Below, in pieces: positions 18,232-26,932 of a stretch of DNA of 64,000 nt. The notes below the pieces were generated by a model that had not been told where the DNA came from, did no database searches, and saw only the letters and a program-made list of their open reading frames with translations. The position numbers were made by a program, and so were the translations under genes. The DNA lies in assembly GCF_000739815.1 (NCBI RefSeq), contig NZ_BBJJ01000001.1, positions 62,001 to 126,000 of the forward strand, given 5' to 3'. Position 1 is the first letter of the stretch. Each line of letters opens with the position of its first letter. This stretch comes from Paraburkholderia mimosarum LMG 23256 = NBRC 106338 (GTDB lineage Bacteria > Pseudomonadota > Gammaproteobacteria > Burkholderiales > Burkholderiaceae).

Positions 18232-19179
18232 GTGGAATTTCTGACCATCTCTCTGTTGAACGGCGTCAGCTACGGGCTGCTGCTGTTCATGCTTTCGTCG
18301 GGCCTCACGCTGATCTTCAGCATGATGGGCGTGCTCAACTTCGCGCACGCGAGCTTCTACATGCTCGGGGCCTACTTCGCATACACCGTTGCGAGCAAGA
18401 TTGGCTTCTGGCCGGCGCTCGTGGTGGCGCCGGTGCTCGTGGCCGGGGTGGGCGCGCTCGTCGAGCGTTTCGGCCTGCGCACCGTGCACAAGTTCGGGCA
18501 TGTGGCGGAGCTGCTGTTCACCTTCGGCCTTTCCTATCTGATCGTGGAGGGCGTCAAGCTGGTCTGGGGGCTCGCCGCCGTGCCGTATGCGATTCCGCCC
18601 GAACTGAACGGCGCGCTCTTCACGGTGTTCAACTCGGCATTCCCGAAATATCGCGCCTTCATGATGCTGATATCGGTCTCGATGCTCGCGGCGCTGTATC
18701 TGGTGTTGACGCGCACGCGCATTGGCCTCGTCATTCAGGCCTCGCTCACGCACCCGGAAATGGTCGAGGCACTGGGGCACAACGTGCCGCGCGTGTTCAT
18801 GCTGGTGTTCGGCGGCGGCGCCGCGCTGGCGGGGCTGGCGGGCGTGATCGGCGGCAATGCGTTCGTCACTTCGCCTTCCATGGCCGAGTCGGTGGGGACG
18901 ATCGTGTTCGTCATCGCCGTGGTGGGCGGCATGGGCTCGCTGCCGGGCGCGTTCATCGCGTCGTTGCTGATCGGCATCATGCAGACATTCGCCGTGACGA
19001 TCGATGTTTCGCTGTCCGATCTATTTTCGCTCGCTGGCGTGACGGTGACGGAGAGCACCGCGATGGCGTCGCTATTGCGCATGCCCGTATCGCAGGTCGC
19101 GCCGATTCTGCCTTACCTGCTGATGGTGCTCATAATGATCCTGCGGCCGCGCGGGTTGCTCGGCAAGCGGGAGGGGTGA
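18232..19179 (+). CDS. ABC importer permease, LivH type
   Basis: A 315-residue inner-membrane permease of the branched-chain amino acid family with about eight hydrophobic helices. The start VEFLTISLLNGVSYGLLLFM and the GLTLIFSMMGVLNFAHASFYMLGAYF segment are typical of LivH. The GTG at 18232 is chosen as the start because the family begins at this point and AAGG lies 11 bases upstream; the frame upstream overlaps the binding-protein gene. It is followed after 3 bases by the LivM-type gene. Confidence 0.9.
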   Translation: MEFLTISLLNGVSYGLLLFMLSSGLTLIFSMMGVLNFAHASFYMLGAYFAYTVASKIGFWPALVVAPVLVAGVGALVERFGLRTVHKFGHVAELLFTFGLSYLIVEGVKLVWGLAAVPYAIPPELNGALFTVFNSAFPKYRAFMMLISVSMLAALYLVLTRTRIGLVIQASLTHPEMVEALGHNVPRVFMLVFGGGAALAGLAGVIGGNAFVTSPSMAESVGTIVFVIAVVGGMGSLPGAFIASLLIGIMQTFAVTIDVSLSDLFSLAGVTVTESTAMASLLRMPVSQVAPILPYLLMVLIMILRPRGLLGKREG

Positions 19180-19182
19180 ACG

Positions 19183-20493
19183 ATGAAGCCGCTCATTCAA
19201 GCCCGTACCGGTTCGGCCTTGCAGCGCCAGGGGCGGTTGCAATCCGGCCATTCGCTGCGCCTCTACATCTGGGGCGCGACGGCGCTCGCGATGCTGGTGC
19301 TGCCGCTCGTGTTTTCCAGCGGCTTCGCGATCGCCCTGCTTTCGCAGATGGGCATCATGATCATCTTCGCGCTCTCGTACAACATGCTGCTCGGGCAGAC
19401 CGGCATGCTCTCGTTCGGACACGCCGTGTACTCCGGCCTCGGCGCCTTCGTGGCGGCGCATGTGCTCAACCAGATCGGCGCGGGCCATTTTCCGTTGCCG
19501 GTCTCGCTGCTGCCGCTGGTGGGCGGGTTCGGGGGCATGCTGTTCGGCGTGCTGTTCGGCTATGTGACCACGCGCAAGTCGGGCACCACCTTCGCGATGA
19601 TTACACTCGGCATCGGCGAAATGGTGGCGGCCAGCTCGCTCATGTTCCCCGGTTTCTTCGGCGGAGAAGGCGGCGTGCCGACCAACCGCACGGCCGGCCA
19701 TGCGGTGCTCGGCATCACGTACGGCCCGGCGATCCAGGTTTATTACCTGATCGCGGTCTGGTGTCTCGTCTCGATGATCGCCATGTACGCATGGACGCAG
19801 ACCCCGCTCGGCCGCATCGCCAACGCCGTGCGCGACAATCCCGAACGCGCCGGATTCGTGGGATACGACACGCAGCGCGTGCGCTTTCTCGTGATGATCC
19901 TCTCGGCGTTCTTTGCGGGCATCGCGGGCGGCCTGTCGGCGATCGACTTCGAGATCGTGACCGCCGAGAACGTCGGCGCCGCGCAGTCGGGTGGCGTGCT
20001 GCTGGCGACGTTCATCGGTGGCGGGGCGTACTTCTTCGGGCCGGTCATCGGCTCCATTCTGTTCGTGCTGTTCGCGGTGGCGTTGTCCAATCTCACGCCG
20101 GCATGGTTGCTGTACCTCGGGCTCTTTTTCGTGCTGGTGGTGATGTACGTGCCGGGCGGCGTATCGAGCCTGTTGATGAAACAGGTTCCGCTGATCGCCG
20201 CGCGCAAGCTGCACCGCATGCTGCCGTCGTACGCCGCGGCGCTGGGCGCCGCGACGATCGTGCTTTGCGCGCTGGTGCTGACGGTCGAACTCGTCTACAA
20301 GCTGCAGATCGACAGCGATAGCGGCACTGCGATGCGGCTCATGGGCGTGAGCTTCGATGCCGCGTCGTGGGCGCCCCGCGCCGTCGCGGCGGCGCTGTGG
20401 GCGCTGGGCTTGCCGGCCTCGCGTCTCGCGGCCGCGCGCCTGCGCGATGCGTGGGATCGTGTGCAACGGGAAATCGCGGGGAGCCACGCATGA
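19183..20493 (+). CDS. ABC importer permease, LivM type
   Basis: A 436-residue inner-membrane permease that pairs with the LivH-type subunit. The core shows the family segment ALSYNMLLGQTGMLSFGHAVYSGLGAF and a cytoplasmic EAA-like loop around GRIANAVRDNPERAGFVGYD. It is longer than typical LivM proteins because of a C-terminal extension of about 100 residues (after VMYVPGGVSSLLM) carrying one or two extra hydrophobic helices. Its stop overlaps the next gene's start as ATGA. Confidence 0.9.
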   Translation: MKPLIQARTGSALQRQGRLQSGHSLRLYIWGATALAMLVLPLVFSSGFAIALLSQMGIMIIFALSYNMLLGQTGMLSFGHAVYSGLGAFVAAHVLNQIGAGHFPLPVSLLPLVGGFGGMLFGVLFGYVTTRKSGTTFAMITLGIGEMVAASSLMFPGFFGGEGGVPTNRTAGHAVLGITYGPAIQVYYLIAVWCLVSMIAMYAWTQTPLGRIANAVRDNPERAGFVGYDTQRVRFLVMILSAFFAGIAGGLSAIDFEIVTAENVGAAQSGGVLLATFIGGGAYFFGPVIGSILFVLFAVALSNLTPAWLLYLGLFFVLVVMYVPGGVSSLLMKQVPLIAARKLHRMLPSYAAALGAATIVLCALVLTVELVYKLQIDSDSGTAMRLMGVSFDAASWAPRAVAAALWALGLPASRLAAARLRDAWDRVQREIAGSHA

Positions 20494-21257
20494 CGAGCGC
20501 GCTGGAATTACGTGAAGTGCGCAAGCAGTTCGGGCGTACGGAGATCATTCGCGGCGTGAACCTGGATATCGCGAAGGGCGAGCGTCACGCACTGATCGGC
20601 CCCAACGGCGCGGGCAAATCGACTACGTTCAACCTGATCTCGGGGCGCATCGCGCCTACCTCGGGGTCGGTCAAGCTGAACGGCTTCGATATCGGCGGGC
20701 TGCCGCCGTACAAGATCAACCGTATGGGCCTGTCGCGCAGTTTTCAGGTGACCAACATTTTTCATCGCCTTTCGGTGTTCGAGAATTTGCGCTGCGCCGT
20801 GTTGTGGGCGCTCGGCTACCGGTATTCGTTCTGGCATCGCCTCGAGCAGTTGCGCGACGCGCGCGAACGCGCCGAAGCCGTGCTGGAGCTGATCGGATTG
20901 CAGGGCCGGCACGACACGCCCGCCGGACTGCTCACTTACGCGGAGCAGCGCGCGCTCGAAATCGGCATCACGATTGCGGGCGGCGCCGAAGTGATCCTGC
21001 TCGACGAGCCGACGGCGGGCATGAGCCGTTCGGAATCGGACCACGCGGTGGAACTGATTCGCCGGGTCACGGTTGGCAAGACGCTGGTGATGGTCGAGCA
21101 CGACATGAGCGTCGTGTTCGGCCTCGCCGACCGCATCTCGGTGCTGGTCTACGGCGAGGTGATCGCCACGGACACGCCGCAGGCCATCCGTAACAACCGC
21201 CGCGTGAAGGAAGCCTATCTGGGCACCACGCTGGACGAAGCCACAGGGGCACATTGA
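20490..21257 (+). CDS. ABC importer ATPase, LivG type
   Basis: A 255-residue cytoplasmic ATPase. Walker A is intact as GPNGAGKST (residues 37-45, Lys43), followed by the Q-loop region (SRSFQVTNIF). LLTYAEQRALEIGITIAGGAEVILLDEP serves as signature and Walker B; the usual LSGG is replaced by LLTYAEQ, as often seen in LivG relatives. The ATG at 20490 overlaps the LivM stop, so translation is coupled. It should form the heterodimeric motor with the LivF-type protein. Confidence 0.92.
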   Translation: MTSALELREVRKQFGRTEIIRGVNLDIAKGERHALIGPNGAGKSTTFNLISGRIAPTSGSVKLNGFDIGGLPPYKINRMGLSRSFQVTNIFHRLSVFENLRCAVLWALGYRYSFWHRLEQLRDARERAEAVLELIGLQGRHDTPAGLLTYAEQRALEIGITIAGGAEVILLDEPTAGMSRSESDHAVELIRRVTVGKTLVMVEHDMSVVFGLADRISVLVYGEVIATDTPQAIRNNRRVKEAYLGTTLDEATGAH

Positions 21258-21976
21258 TGGCCAGCGCCAATGCCATGCTCGAGGTGCGCGGCCTGCATGC
21301 GTACTACGGCAAGAGCCATATCCTGCACGGGGTGGAGATGCAGGTTGGCGAGGGCGAGATCGTCGCCTTGCTGGGGCGCAACGGCGTGGGCCGCTCGACG
21401 CTCGCCAAGGCGATCATGGGGCTCGTCCGGTGCGAGGGGCATATCCTGCTGCGCGGACAGGACGTGCGCGGGCTGCGCACGTTCGAGATCGCGCACCGGG
21501 GAATCGGCTACGTCCCGGAGAACCGCGATATTTTCCCGACGCTGACCGTGCGGCAGAACCTCATGCTCGGCGAAAAGCGCAACGGGTCGCGACACAAGCC
21601 GCGCTGGCAGCTGGACGACATGTACCGGCTATTCCCGCGCCTGAAGGAGCGCGAGAACACGGCTGCGGGCCTGCTGTCCGGAGGCGAGCAGCAGATGCTG
21701 ACGCTGTGCCGCACGCTCATGGGCGACCCCGATCTCATCATCATCGACGAGCCGACCGAAGGGCTCGCGCCGCTCGTCGTCGCGCAGGTGGCCGACTATC
21801 TGAAGACGCTGAAGGCGCGCGGCATTTCGGTGCTGCTCGTCGAGCAGAAGCAGGCCATTGCGCTCGATATCTCGCAGCGCGTGTACGTCATGGGGCATGG
21901 CCAGATCGTCTTCGAGGGGACGCCGCAGCAGTTGAAGAACGATGCGCGCGTCCGGCAGGAATGGCTCGAAGTGTAG
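21257..21976 (+). CDS. ABC importer ATPase, LivF type, with Arg in Walker A
   Basis: A 239-residue ATPase, partner of the LivG-type protein. The signature LLSGGEQQMLTLCRTLM and Walker B LIIIDEPTEGLAP are intact. Walker A, however, reads GRNGVGRST at residues 40-48, with Arg46 where the catalytic lysine normally stands. The ATG at 21257 overlaps the upstream TGA by one base. A normal LivG partner may supply the other nucleotide site. This could be a lineage-wide variant of this importer subfamily rather than a mutation. Confidence 0.9.
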   Translation: MASANAMLEVRGLHAYYGKSHILHGVEMQVGEGEIVALLGRNGVGRSTLAKAIMGLVRCEGHILLRGQDVRGLRTFEIAHRGIGYVPENRDIFPTLTVRQNLMLGEKRNGSRHKPRWQLDDMYRLFPRLKERENTAAGLLSGGEQQMLTLCRTLMGDPDLIIIDEPTEGLAPLVVAQVADYLKTLKARGISVLLVEQKQAIALDISQRVYVMGHGQIVFEGTPQQLKNDARVRQEWLEV

Positions 21977-22001
21977 GGCGCGCGCCCGCACCCGCCACGC
22001 G

Positions 22002-23402
22002 TTAGACAAGCCCCGTCAGGTAGAACACGGCGATGACGAAAAAGACGGCCAGCGTCTTGATGACCGTCACCGCAAAAATGTCCCGATACGATTCGCGGTG
22101 CGTGAGCCCCGTGACCGCGAGCAGCGTGATGACCGCGCCGTTGTGCGGCAGCGTGTCCATGCCACCGCTCGCCATGGCCACCACGCGGTGCAGCACGTCC
22201 ATGGGAATGTGCGCCGCCTGCGCGTTCTTGATGAAGGTCTCCGACATGGCCGCGAGCGCGATGCTCATGCCGCCCGAAGCCGAGCCCGTGATGCCCGCGA
22301 GCGCGCTCACGGAAACGGCGGCATTGACGAGCGGGTTCGGAATGCTTCTGAGCGCATCACTCACGACGATGAAGCCAGGCAGCGCCGCGACCACGCCGCC
22401 GAAGCCATACTCCGAGGCCGTATTCATCGAAGCCAGCAGCGCGCCGCCCACGGCCGCCTTCGTGCCGTTCGCGAAGCGGTCTTTCACGCGGCCGAACGCC
22501 GTCACGATCACGAGCACGATGCCGGCGAGCAGCGCGCCCTGCACCGCCCAGATCGCAACGACCTGCTTGACGGTGGCCGTGACCGGCGTATGAACGCCGG
22601 GCAGGACTTCGGGCGGGACGGTCACGCTGTCGCCGTACCAGACGGGAATCCACCGCGTGAGCAGGAAGTTCGCCACGCCCACCAGCACGAGCGGCGCGAG
22701 CGCGAGCACCGGATTGGGCAGTTGCTCGGTCTTCACGTGCTCGGGCTCGTTCACGAGCGACGTGCCGTAGCCTTCGCCTTTCGCCATCGCGCTGCGGCGG
22801 CGCCATTCGAGGTACGAGAGGCCCACCACGACGATGAAAAGCGAGCCGATCACGCCGAGCCAGGGCGCGGCCCACGCCGTGGTCTTGAAGAATGTGGTGG
22901 GGATGATGTTCTGGATTTGCGGCGTGCCGGGCAGCGAATCCATCGTGAACGAGAATGCGCCGAGCGCGATGGCACCGGGCATGAGGCGCTTGGGGATATC
23001 GCTCTGGCGATACAGCTCGGCCGCGAACGGGTACACGGCGAACACCACCACGAAGAGCGAAACGCCGCCGTAAGTGAGCAACGCGCACACGGCCACGATC
23101 ACGGCGTTAGCACGCGAGCGGCCGATATAGCGGATGGCGGCGTGCACGATCGCCTCGGAAAAGCCGGATAGTTCGATCACCTTCCCAAACACGGCGCCGA
23201 GCAGGAACACGGGAAAGTAGAGCTTCACGAAGCCCACCATCTTTTCCATGAAGATGCCGGAAAAGACCGGCGCGACAGCGGCGGGTTCGGTGAGAAGGAC
23301 GGCGCCTAGCGCGGCGATGGGCGCGAAGAGAATCACGCTGTAGCCGCGGTACGCGGCGAGCATGAGGAACGCGAGGGCGGCGAGAACGATAACAAACGAC
23401 AT
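22002..23402 (-). CDS. GntP-family permease
   Basis: A 466-residue inner-membrane transporter with 12 or more hydrophobic helices. The N-terminus (MSFVIVLAALAFLMLAAYRGYSVILFAPIAALGAVLL) and the segments FPVFLLGAVFGKVIELSGFSEAI and GGMDTLPHNGAVITLLAVTGLTH are typical of the GntP family, which moves gluconate, D-serine, 3-hydroxybutyrate and related acids. The ATG at 23402 is chosen because GCAGGAGACTCC precedes it; the longer upstream frame has no hydrophobic or conserved content. It is divergent from the BON-domain gene and convergent with the ABC operon. The substrate is not determined. Confidence 0.88.
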   Translation of the reverse strand: MSFVIVLAALAFLMLAAYRGYSVILFAPIAALGAVLLTEPAAVAPVFSGIFMEKMVGFVKLYFPVFLLGAVFGKVIELSGFSEAIVHAAIRYIGRSRANAVIVAVCALLTYGGVSLFVVVFAVYPFAAELYRQSDIPKRLMPGAIALGAFSFTMDSLPGTPQIQNIIPTTFFKTTAWAAPWLGVIGSLFIVVVGLSYLEWRRRSAMAKGEGYGTSLVNEPEHVKTEQLPNPVLALAPLVLVGVANFLLTRWIPVWYGDSVTVPPEVLPGVHTPVTATVKQVVAIWAVQGALLAGIVLVIVTAFGRVKDRFANGTKAAVGGALLASMNTASEYGFGGVVAALPGFIVVSDALRSIPNPLVNAAVSVSALAGITGSASGGMSIALAAMSETFIKNAQAAHIPMDVLHRVVAMASGGMDTLPHNGAVITLLAVTGLTHRESYRDIFAVTVIKTLAVFFVIAVFYLTGLV

Positions 23403-23612
23403 GGAGTCTCCTGCGGATCGATCGTGTTGCGCGGTGCGGGTCGTTGCGTGAGCGACGGCTCTGGATGCGGCTTCGGCTTCTGGTATGGCGCGGCCATGAT
23501 GCGTCGCAGCGATTGTAGCGAAAGCAGGTGTCTCGTTATTGCGAGCGTGGCGGCGCCGCTCTATCGTTCTCGCAGGAGAGGTGGCCGGAACCGGCCCATG
23601 AGGTGACAGTCG

Positions 23613-24233
23613 ATGAGCGCAATTGATACGAGCGGGCAAAGCGTGCGGCGCACGCTCGCAGTCAGGGCGGCGCGGCTTGCGACCGTGCTTGCCTGGGTGG
23701 GTGTTGTCGCGTTATACGGCGTTCGCGGTGGGCTCGCGCAGTCGCAAGCCGGTGCGTCCGCACCCGGCTCGGTGGATGCAACGGCTACAGCTACGGCAGA
23801 TACCGCGCGCAAGAACTGGTACAACGATCCGTTCTTCGCGCTATCGAATTCGATTGCGGCTTGCCCGCAGCCGCTCGGCCCGCTGATGACGAAAGCCGAA
23901 GCCGAGGACGACGCCCACTATCGCGTGGAGCGCGGCACGACTTGCTGGCTCGCGCACAAGTGCGCGAAGCCGAACTCGTATCTTTACGATCCCGACATTG
24001 CAGCGGCCATTCGTCAACAACTCGAAGGCGATGCCCTGTTCGCGGGCACGAGCATCTGGATCACGGTGCAGCGCCGTTTCGTCTATGCGGAAGGCTGTGC
24101 GGGCGCGGGTTTCGACAGCGCGGCGCTCGAGCGCAGGCTCCTTGCGATTCCCGACGTCGAGCAGGTCTTCGTGCGCGTGCGCTCGGATCCGCGTCGGCCG
24201 CTGCCATACAAGACGCGCTCGACTGCGCCGTGA
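23613..24233 (+). CDS. Exported BON-domain protein
   Basis: A 206-residue protein with an N-terminal hydrophobic segment (residues ~18-40, LATVLAWVGVVALYGVRGGLA) that looks like a signal peptide or anchor. An Ala/Thr-rich linker follows, then a cysteine-containing region (WYNDPFFALSNSIAACPQP). The C-terminal ~90 residues resemble a BON domain (DIAAAIRQQLEGDALFAGTSIWITVQRRFVYAEG… IPDVEQVFVRVR). BON domains are usually envelope or phospholipid associated. GAGGTGAC precedes the ATG. It is followed after 91 bases by a small lipoprotein gene. The function is unknown. Confidence 0.7.
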   Translation: MSAIDTSGQSVRRTLAVRAARLATVLAWVGVVALYGVRGGLAQSQAGASAPGSVDATATATADTARKNWYNDPFFALSNSIAACPQPLGPLMTKAEAEDDAHYRVERGTTCWLAHKCAKPNSYLYDPDIAAAIRQQLEGDALFAGTSIWITVQRRFVYAEGCAGAGFDSAALERRLLAIPDVEQVFVRVRSDPRRPLPYKTRSTAP

Positions 24234-24324
24234 GCGCTTACACCCGACAGCGATGCATCGCACACGGCTCGCGGCATGGCACAATCGCGTGTCGAAAAAC
24301 TAGAAGGCCCGTCGGGGTGCTCCA

Positions 24325-24618
24325 ATGACTCGTCCTGGTTCGCCGTTGTTCCCGCCGTTGTTCCGCGTGGGCAAATTGCCGTTCGCGCTATGTGCGTTGA
24401 CCTTGATCGCCGGGCTGGCTGCGTGCAGCAGCGCGCCGCCGTTGTTTCTTTCGGACGGCCGTCCGACGGTCCAGGTGCAATGCGCGGCCTCGGGCGATCA
24501 CGATTCGTGTACGCAACAGGCCCGCGCCCGTTGCGATGGCGCGGGCTTTGATGCGGTCGCCCACTCCAGCGACGGCGACACCTACACGCTCGTGTTCGCC
24601 TGCCGCAAGCCAAAGTAA
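24325..24618 (+). CDS. Small lipoprotein of unknown function
   Basis: A 97-residue protein whose N-terminus is basic, then hydrophobic (LPFALCALTLIAGLAAC), and ends in a lipobox LAAC at about residue 34. It is therefore probably lipidated. The mature ~63 residues contain three further cysteines (VQCAASGDHDSC, ARCDGAGF, FACRKPK gives one more), suggesting disulphides. I do not recognise a family. It lies between the BON-domain gene and the convergent LuxR-type gene. Confidence 0.65.
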   Translation: MTRPGSPLFPPLFRVGKLPFALCALTLIAGLAACSSAPPLFLSDGRPTVQVQCAASGDHDSCTQQARARCDGAGFDAVAHSSDGDTYTLVFACRKPK

Positions 24619-24645
24619 GCCCATCGGGCTGACAGCGAGCGCCGT

Positions 24646-25896
24646 TCAGCCATCGGCGGGTGCGCCTGCGACGCGCGCCGGCAGATTCAGCAAGAGGCGC
24701 AGCAGGTCGGGCTGGCGGCGCGTCGCCGTCTTCTGAAAGATCGATTGCAATTGTTTGCGCACGGTATCGTGCTGCACGCCTACGTGCGCGGCGATTTCCT
24801 TTTGCGTGAGGCCTTCCGCGAGCAGCAGCGCGATGCGGCATTCGGCGGGCGAGAGATCGAAGGCCGTGGCGAGCACCTGCTCGTCGACCAGCGGTGCAGA
24901 CCGCGGGTGATAGAACGTCAGCGCGGCGAAGGCGCGCGGTTCCGGGGCCGGGGCATCATCGGCCATGACCACGTTATAGAACGCGTAGAGTACCTCCTGC
25001 TGGCTCGCTGCTAGCTTCAGCGGCGCTCGCACGCCAGGCGGTTCGCTGTGGCCATCCGGGGCCGGCTCCGCTGCAGAAACGGCCTCCGACGCGCCTTTGC
25101 CGGCCACCGCCCCGACGATACGCAGCGCGCGATAACGCGCCGCTGCGGCGCGCGCGCCGCTCGCCCGGCTGCGCAGCCGGGCCTCGCTCACCGCGATGTC
25201 CTCTAGCAGGCGCGCGTGATGGGGCGCGGCGAGCGAGAGCCGCCGCCCGCGCACACGCACGAGCGAGGTCGTTCTCAGAAGCCGCTGCGCGGCTTCGTTG
25301 CAATGGAGCACCTCGCCCAGCGCGCTCACGAGCATGGCCGGAGGGCGTGAGCGGTTTGCAAGCGCGTCGGCGTTCAGCGCGAAGCGGCGCGCGTACACGC
25401 GCACCGCGCGGATGAGATGCGGCGTGAGCCGTTCGAGCAGATCGCGATGTTCGCCTGAGAGCGGTCCCGCCCCGGCGTGGCCGTTGCACGCGAGCATGAC
25501 CACGAGGCCATGCTGGTCGATGAGCTTGCACAGCGCGACGCAACGATGGCCTTCCTTGAACGGCCAGAGCGCCAGACCGACAGCACCGTCGTCCGCGCCA
25601 TCGAGCTCGACGCCGCCATGCAGCCACTTGCCGGCCGGAAACCCTCGCAGCCACGCGAGCCGCGCGTCGTGGCGATAAAGCGGGTGAATTCGCTCCAGCG
25701 GTTCGGCTCTGTCGAGCGCGAAACCGTCGCTCCAGGAAAAAAGATCGCGTTGCCGCTCGAAGCCGAACAGATGAATCGAGGCGACGCCAGCCGTTTCTCG
25801 CAAATGCGCGCAAAAATCCTTCCACGCGCAAGGATTTTCGATCGTGTCGTAAATGGCATGCAGCAGGCGATCATATTGTGATTCGTTCGTTTTCAC
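24646..25896 (-). CDS. LuxR-type transcriptional regulator
   Basis: A 416-residue regulator. The C-terminal ~65 residues are a LuxR/FixJ helix-turn-helix (LSPAECRIALLLAEGLTQKEIAAHVGVQHDTVRKQLQSIFQKT). The long N-terminal part has no receiver aspartate pattern. It resembles the unannotated sensor region of stand-alone LuxR proteins common in Burkholderia (YDRLLHAIYDTIENPCAWKDFCAHLRE at the start). A PAS-like stretch (ALGEVLHCNEAAQRLL) lies near the middle. The target and signal are unknown. Confidence 0.82.
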   Translation of the reverse strand: MKTNESQYDRLLHAIYDTIENPCAWKDFCAHLRETAGVASIHLFGFERQRDLFSWSDGFALDRAEPLERIHPLYRHDARLAWLRGFPAGKWLHGGVELDGADDGAVGLALWPFKEGHRCVALCKLIDQHGLVVMLACNGHAGAGPLSGEHRDLLERLTPHLIRAVRVYARRFALNADALANRSRPPAMLVSALGEVLHCNEAAQRLLRTTSLVRVRGRRLSLAAPHHARLLEDIAVSEARLRSRASGARAAAARYRALRIVGAVAGKGASEAVSAAEPAPDGHSEPPGVRAPLKLAASQQEVLYAFYNVVMADDAPAPEPRAFAALTFYHPRSAPLVDEQVLATAFDLSPAECRIALLLAEGLTQKEIAAHVGVQHDTVRKQLQSIFQKTATRRQPDLLRLLLNLPARVAGAPADG

Positions 25897-26284
25897 GCCG
25901 TCCCCATTGTTCGTTTTGTCGGCGGGCTAATCTGCGTCTAAATGCGCTCCGCATGCCGTTCCACAATTGAGGAATGTACAGATTCGGTGGCCCCCGTTAA
26001 TCTGCCTTCCGTATTTCGATGCGGACGCAACGTGAGCGTGGACGACCGGCCTCCTGAATTCCGTGCGGTATCCAACGGAGGCTTTGACTCGCAGGTTTTA
26101 TTCTGGTCTGACGTTACGAACAATACGCACAATCGCCAGCGGTATGCACTTATTACGGATTTCGGAGCGCCGGCGATTGCAAATCTGACCGATTATTCCG
26201 CCGCACGCGGAAAAGCGGTGATGCGACGAAAGTGAGTGCATACGCGCGAGCTCGATAAGACTGGTTATAACCCCGGGGGCAGCG
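25897..26284. other. Gene-poor divergent intergenic region
   Basis: This stretch is more AT-rich than its neighbours and should hold the promoters of the LuxR-type gene (leftward) and the small gene at 26285 (rightward). A 97-codon open frame (25942-26235) lacks a ribosome site and protein-like composition, so I do not call it. A 10-bp palindrome GGTTATAACC lies at 26263-26272. Confidence 0.5.
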
Positions 26285-26512
26285 ATGAATCATCATCAAC
26301 TCGAAAAGGACATTGAGCATCTCGAACACATCATCGCGCGGCTTTCAGGTCGCGACCGCATTCCCCTTTCTTATTGGCGCGGCCGGCTCGATTCGGTATC
26401 GAGCGAAAACCTCGTGCCTTCGCAGATACAGCGCGTGAAGCGGCTCAACGAGGCGCTGCGCGCGCTCGAAAGCCGCCTGACGCGCGAATCCGTGCAGCAG
26501 CGCGATCGCTAG
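26285..26512 (+). CDS. Small hypothetical protein
   Basis: A 75-residue, highly charged, mostly helical protein (NHHQLEKDIEHLEHIIARL, later VKRLNEALRALESRL), with heptad-like leucines at both ends that suggest a short coiled coil. The ATG follows CCCCGGGGGCAGCG. The composition and codon use fit a real gene. I do not recognise the family. It lies upstream of the H-NS-like gene in the same direction. Confidence 0.6.
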   Translation: MNHHQLEKDIEHLEHIIARLSGRDRIPLSYWRGRLDSVSSENLVPSQIQRVKRLNEALRALESRLTRESVQQRDR

Positions 26513-26638
26513 CGCCACCTGTGTGGCAAGTCAGCCAACGTTTGCGGCAGGATTGTAAAAGGCACGCGTCTTCCCGGACACCTGGGCTCCAAACCGGTCA
26601 CAATGGCAGTCTCGTGACTCAACTGGAGATGACGTTCC

Positions 26639-26932
26639 ATGCCGAGCTACAAGCAATTGACCGCCCAGCTGGAGAAACTTCACAAGGAAGTGGCTGTGGC
26701 GCGCGAAAAGGAAATCGCCCAGGCGATCGCCGAGATCAAGGAAAAGATCGCGGAGTACGACATCACCGCGGAAGAGCTGGGCTTCACGAGCCGGCGCGGG
26801 CGCCCCGCGCGCAAAAAGGCGCAGCCGGCTCGCTACATGAACCCCAAAACCGGCGAAACCTGGAGCGGCCGCGGCCGAGCGCCGGGATGGCTGGCGGGCA
26901 AGAACCGCGAACGCTTTCTCATCAAGGAATAA
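26639..26932 (+). CDS. H-NS-family nucleoid protein (short form)
   Basis: A 97-residue DNA-binding protein. Residues 1-45 form a coiled-coil oligomerisation helix (LTAQLEKLHKEVAVAREKEI…). After a basic linker (RRGRPARKKAQPA), the C-terminus carries the H-NS DNA-binding core: Y-M-NPKTGETWSGRGRAPGWL, close to the family consensus for the AT-hook-like loop. The ATG at 26639 is preceded by CTGGAGATGACGTTCC. Such short H-NS paralogues are numerous in Burkholderia. It is monocistronic and may silence AT-rich DNA. Confidence 0.92.
   Translation: MPSYKQLTAQLEKLHKEVAVAREKEIAQAIAEIKEKIAEYDITAEELGFTSRRGRPARKKAQPARYMNPKTGETWSGRGRAPGWLAGKNRERFLIKE

Noticed and set aside
25942..26235. 97-codon open frame between the luxR-type and 75-residue genes
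   Set aside because: No Shine-Dalgarno, an atypical amino-acid pattern, and location in an AT-rich regulatory gap. I left it as intergenic.
26263..26272. 10-bp palindrome GGTTATAACC as an operator
   Set aside because: Ten-base palindromes of this kind are expected by chance over 64 kb, and nothing else supports it.
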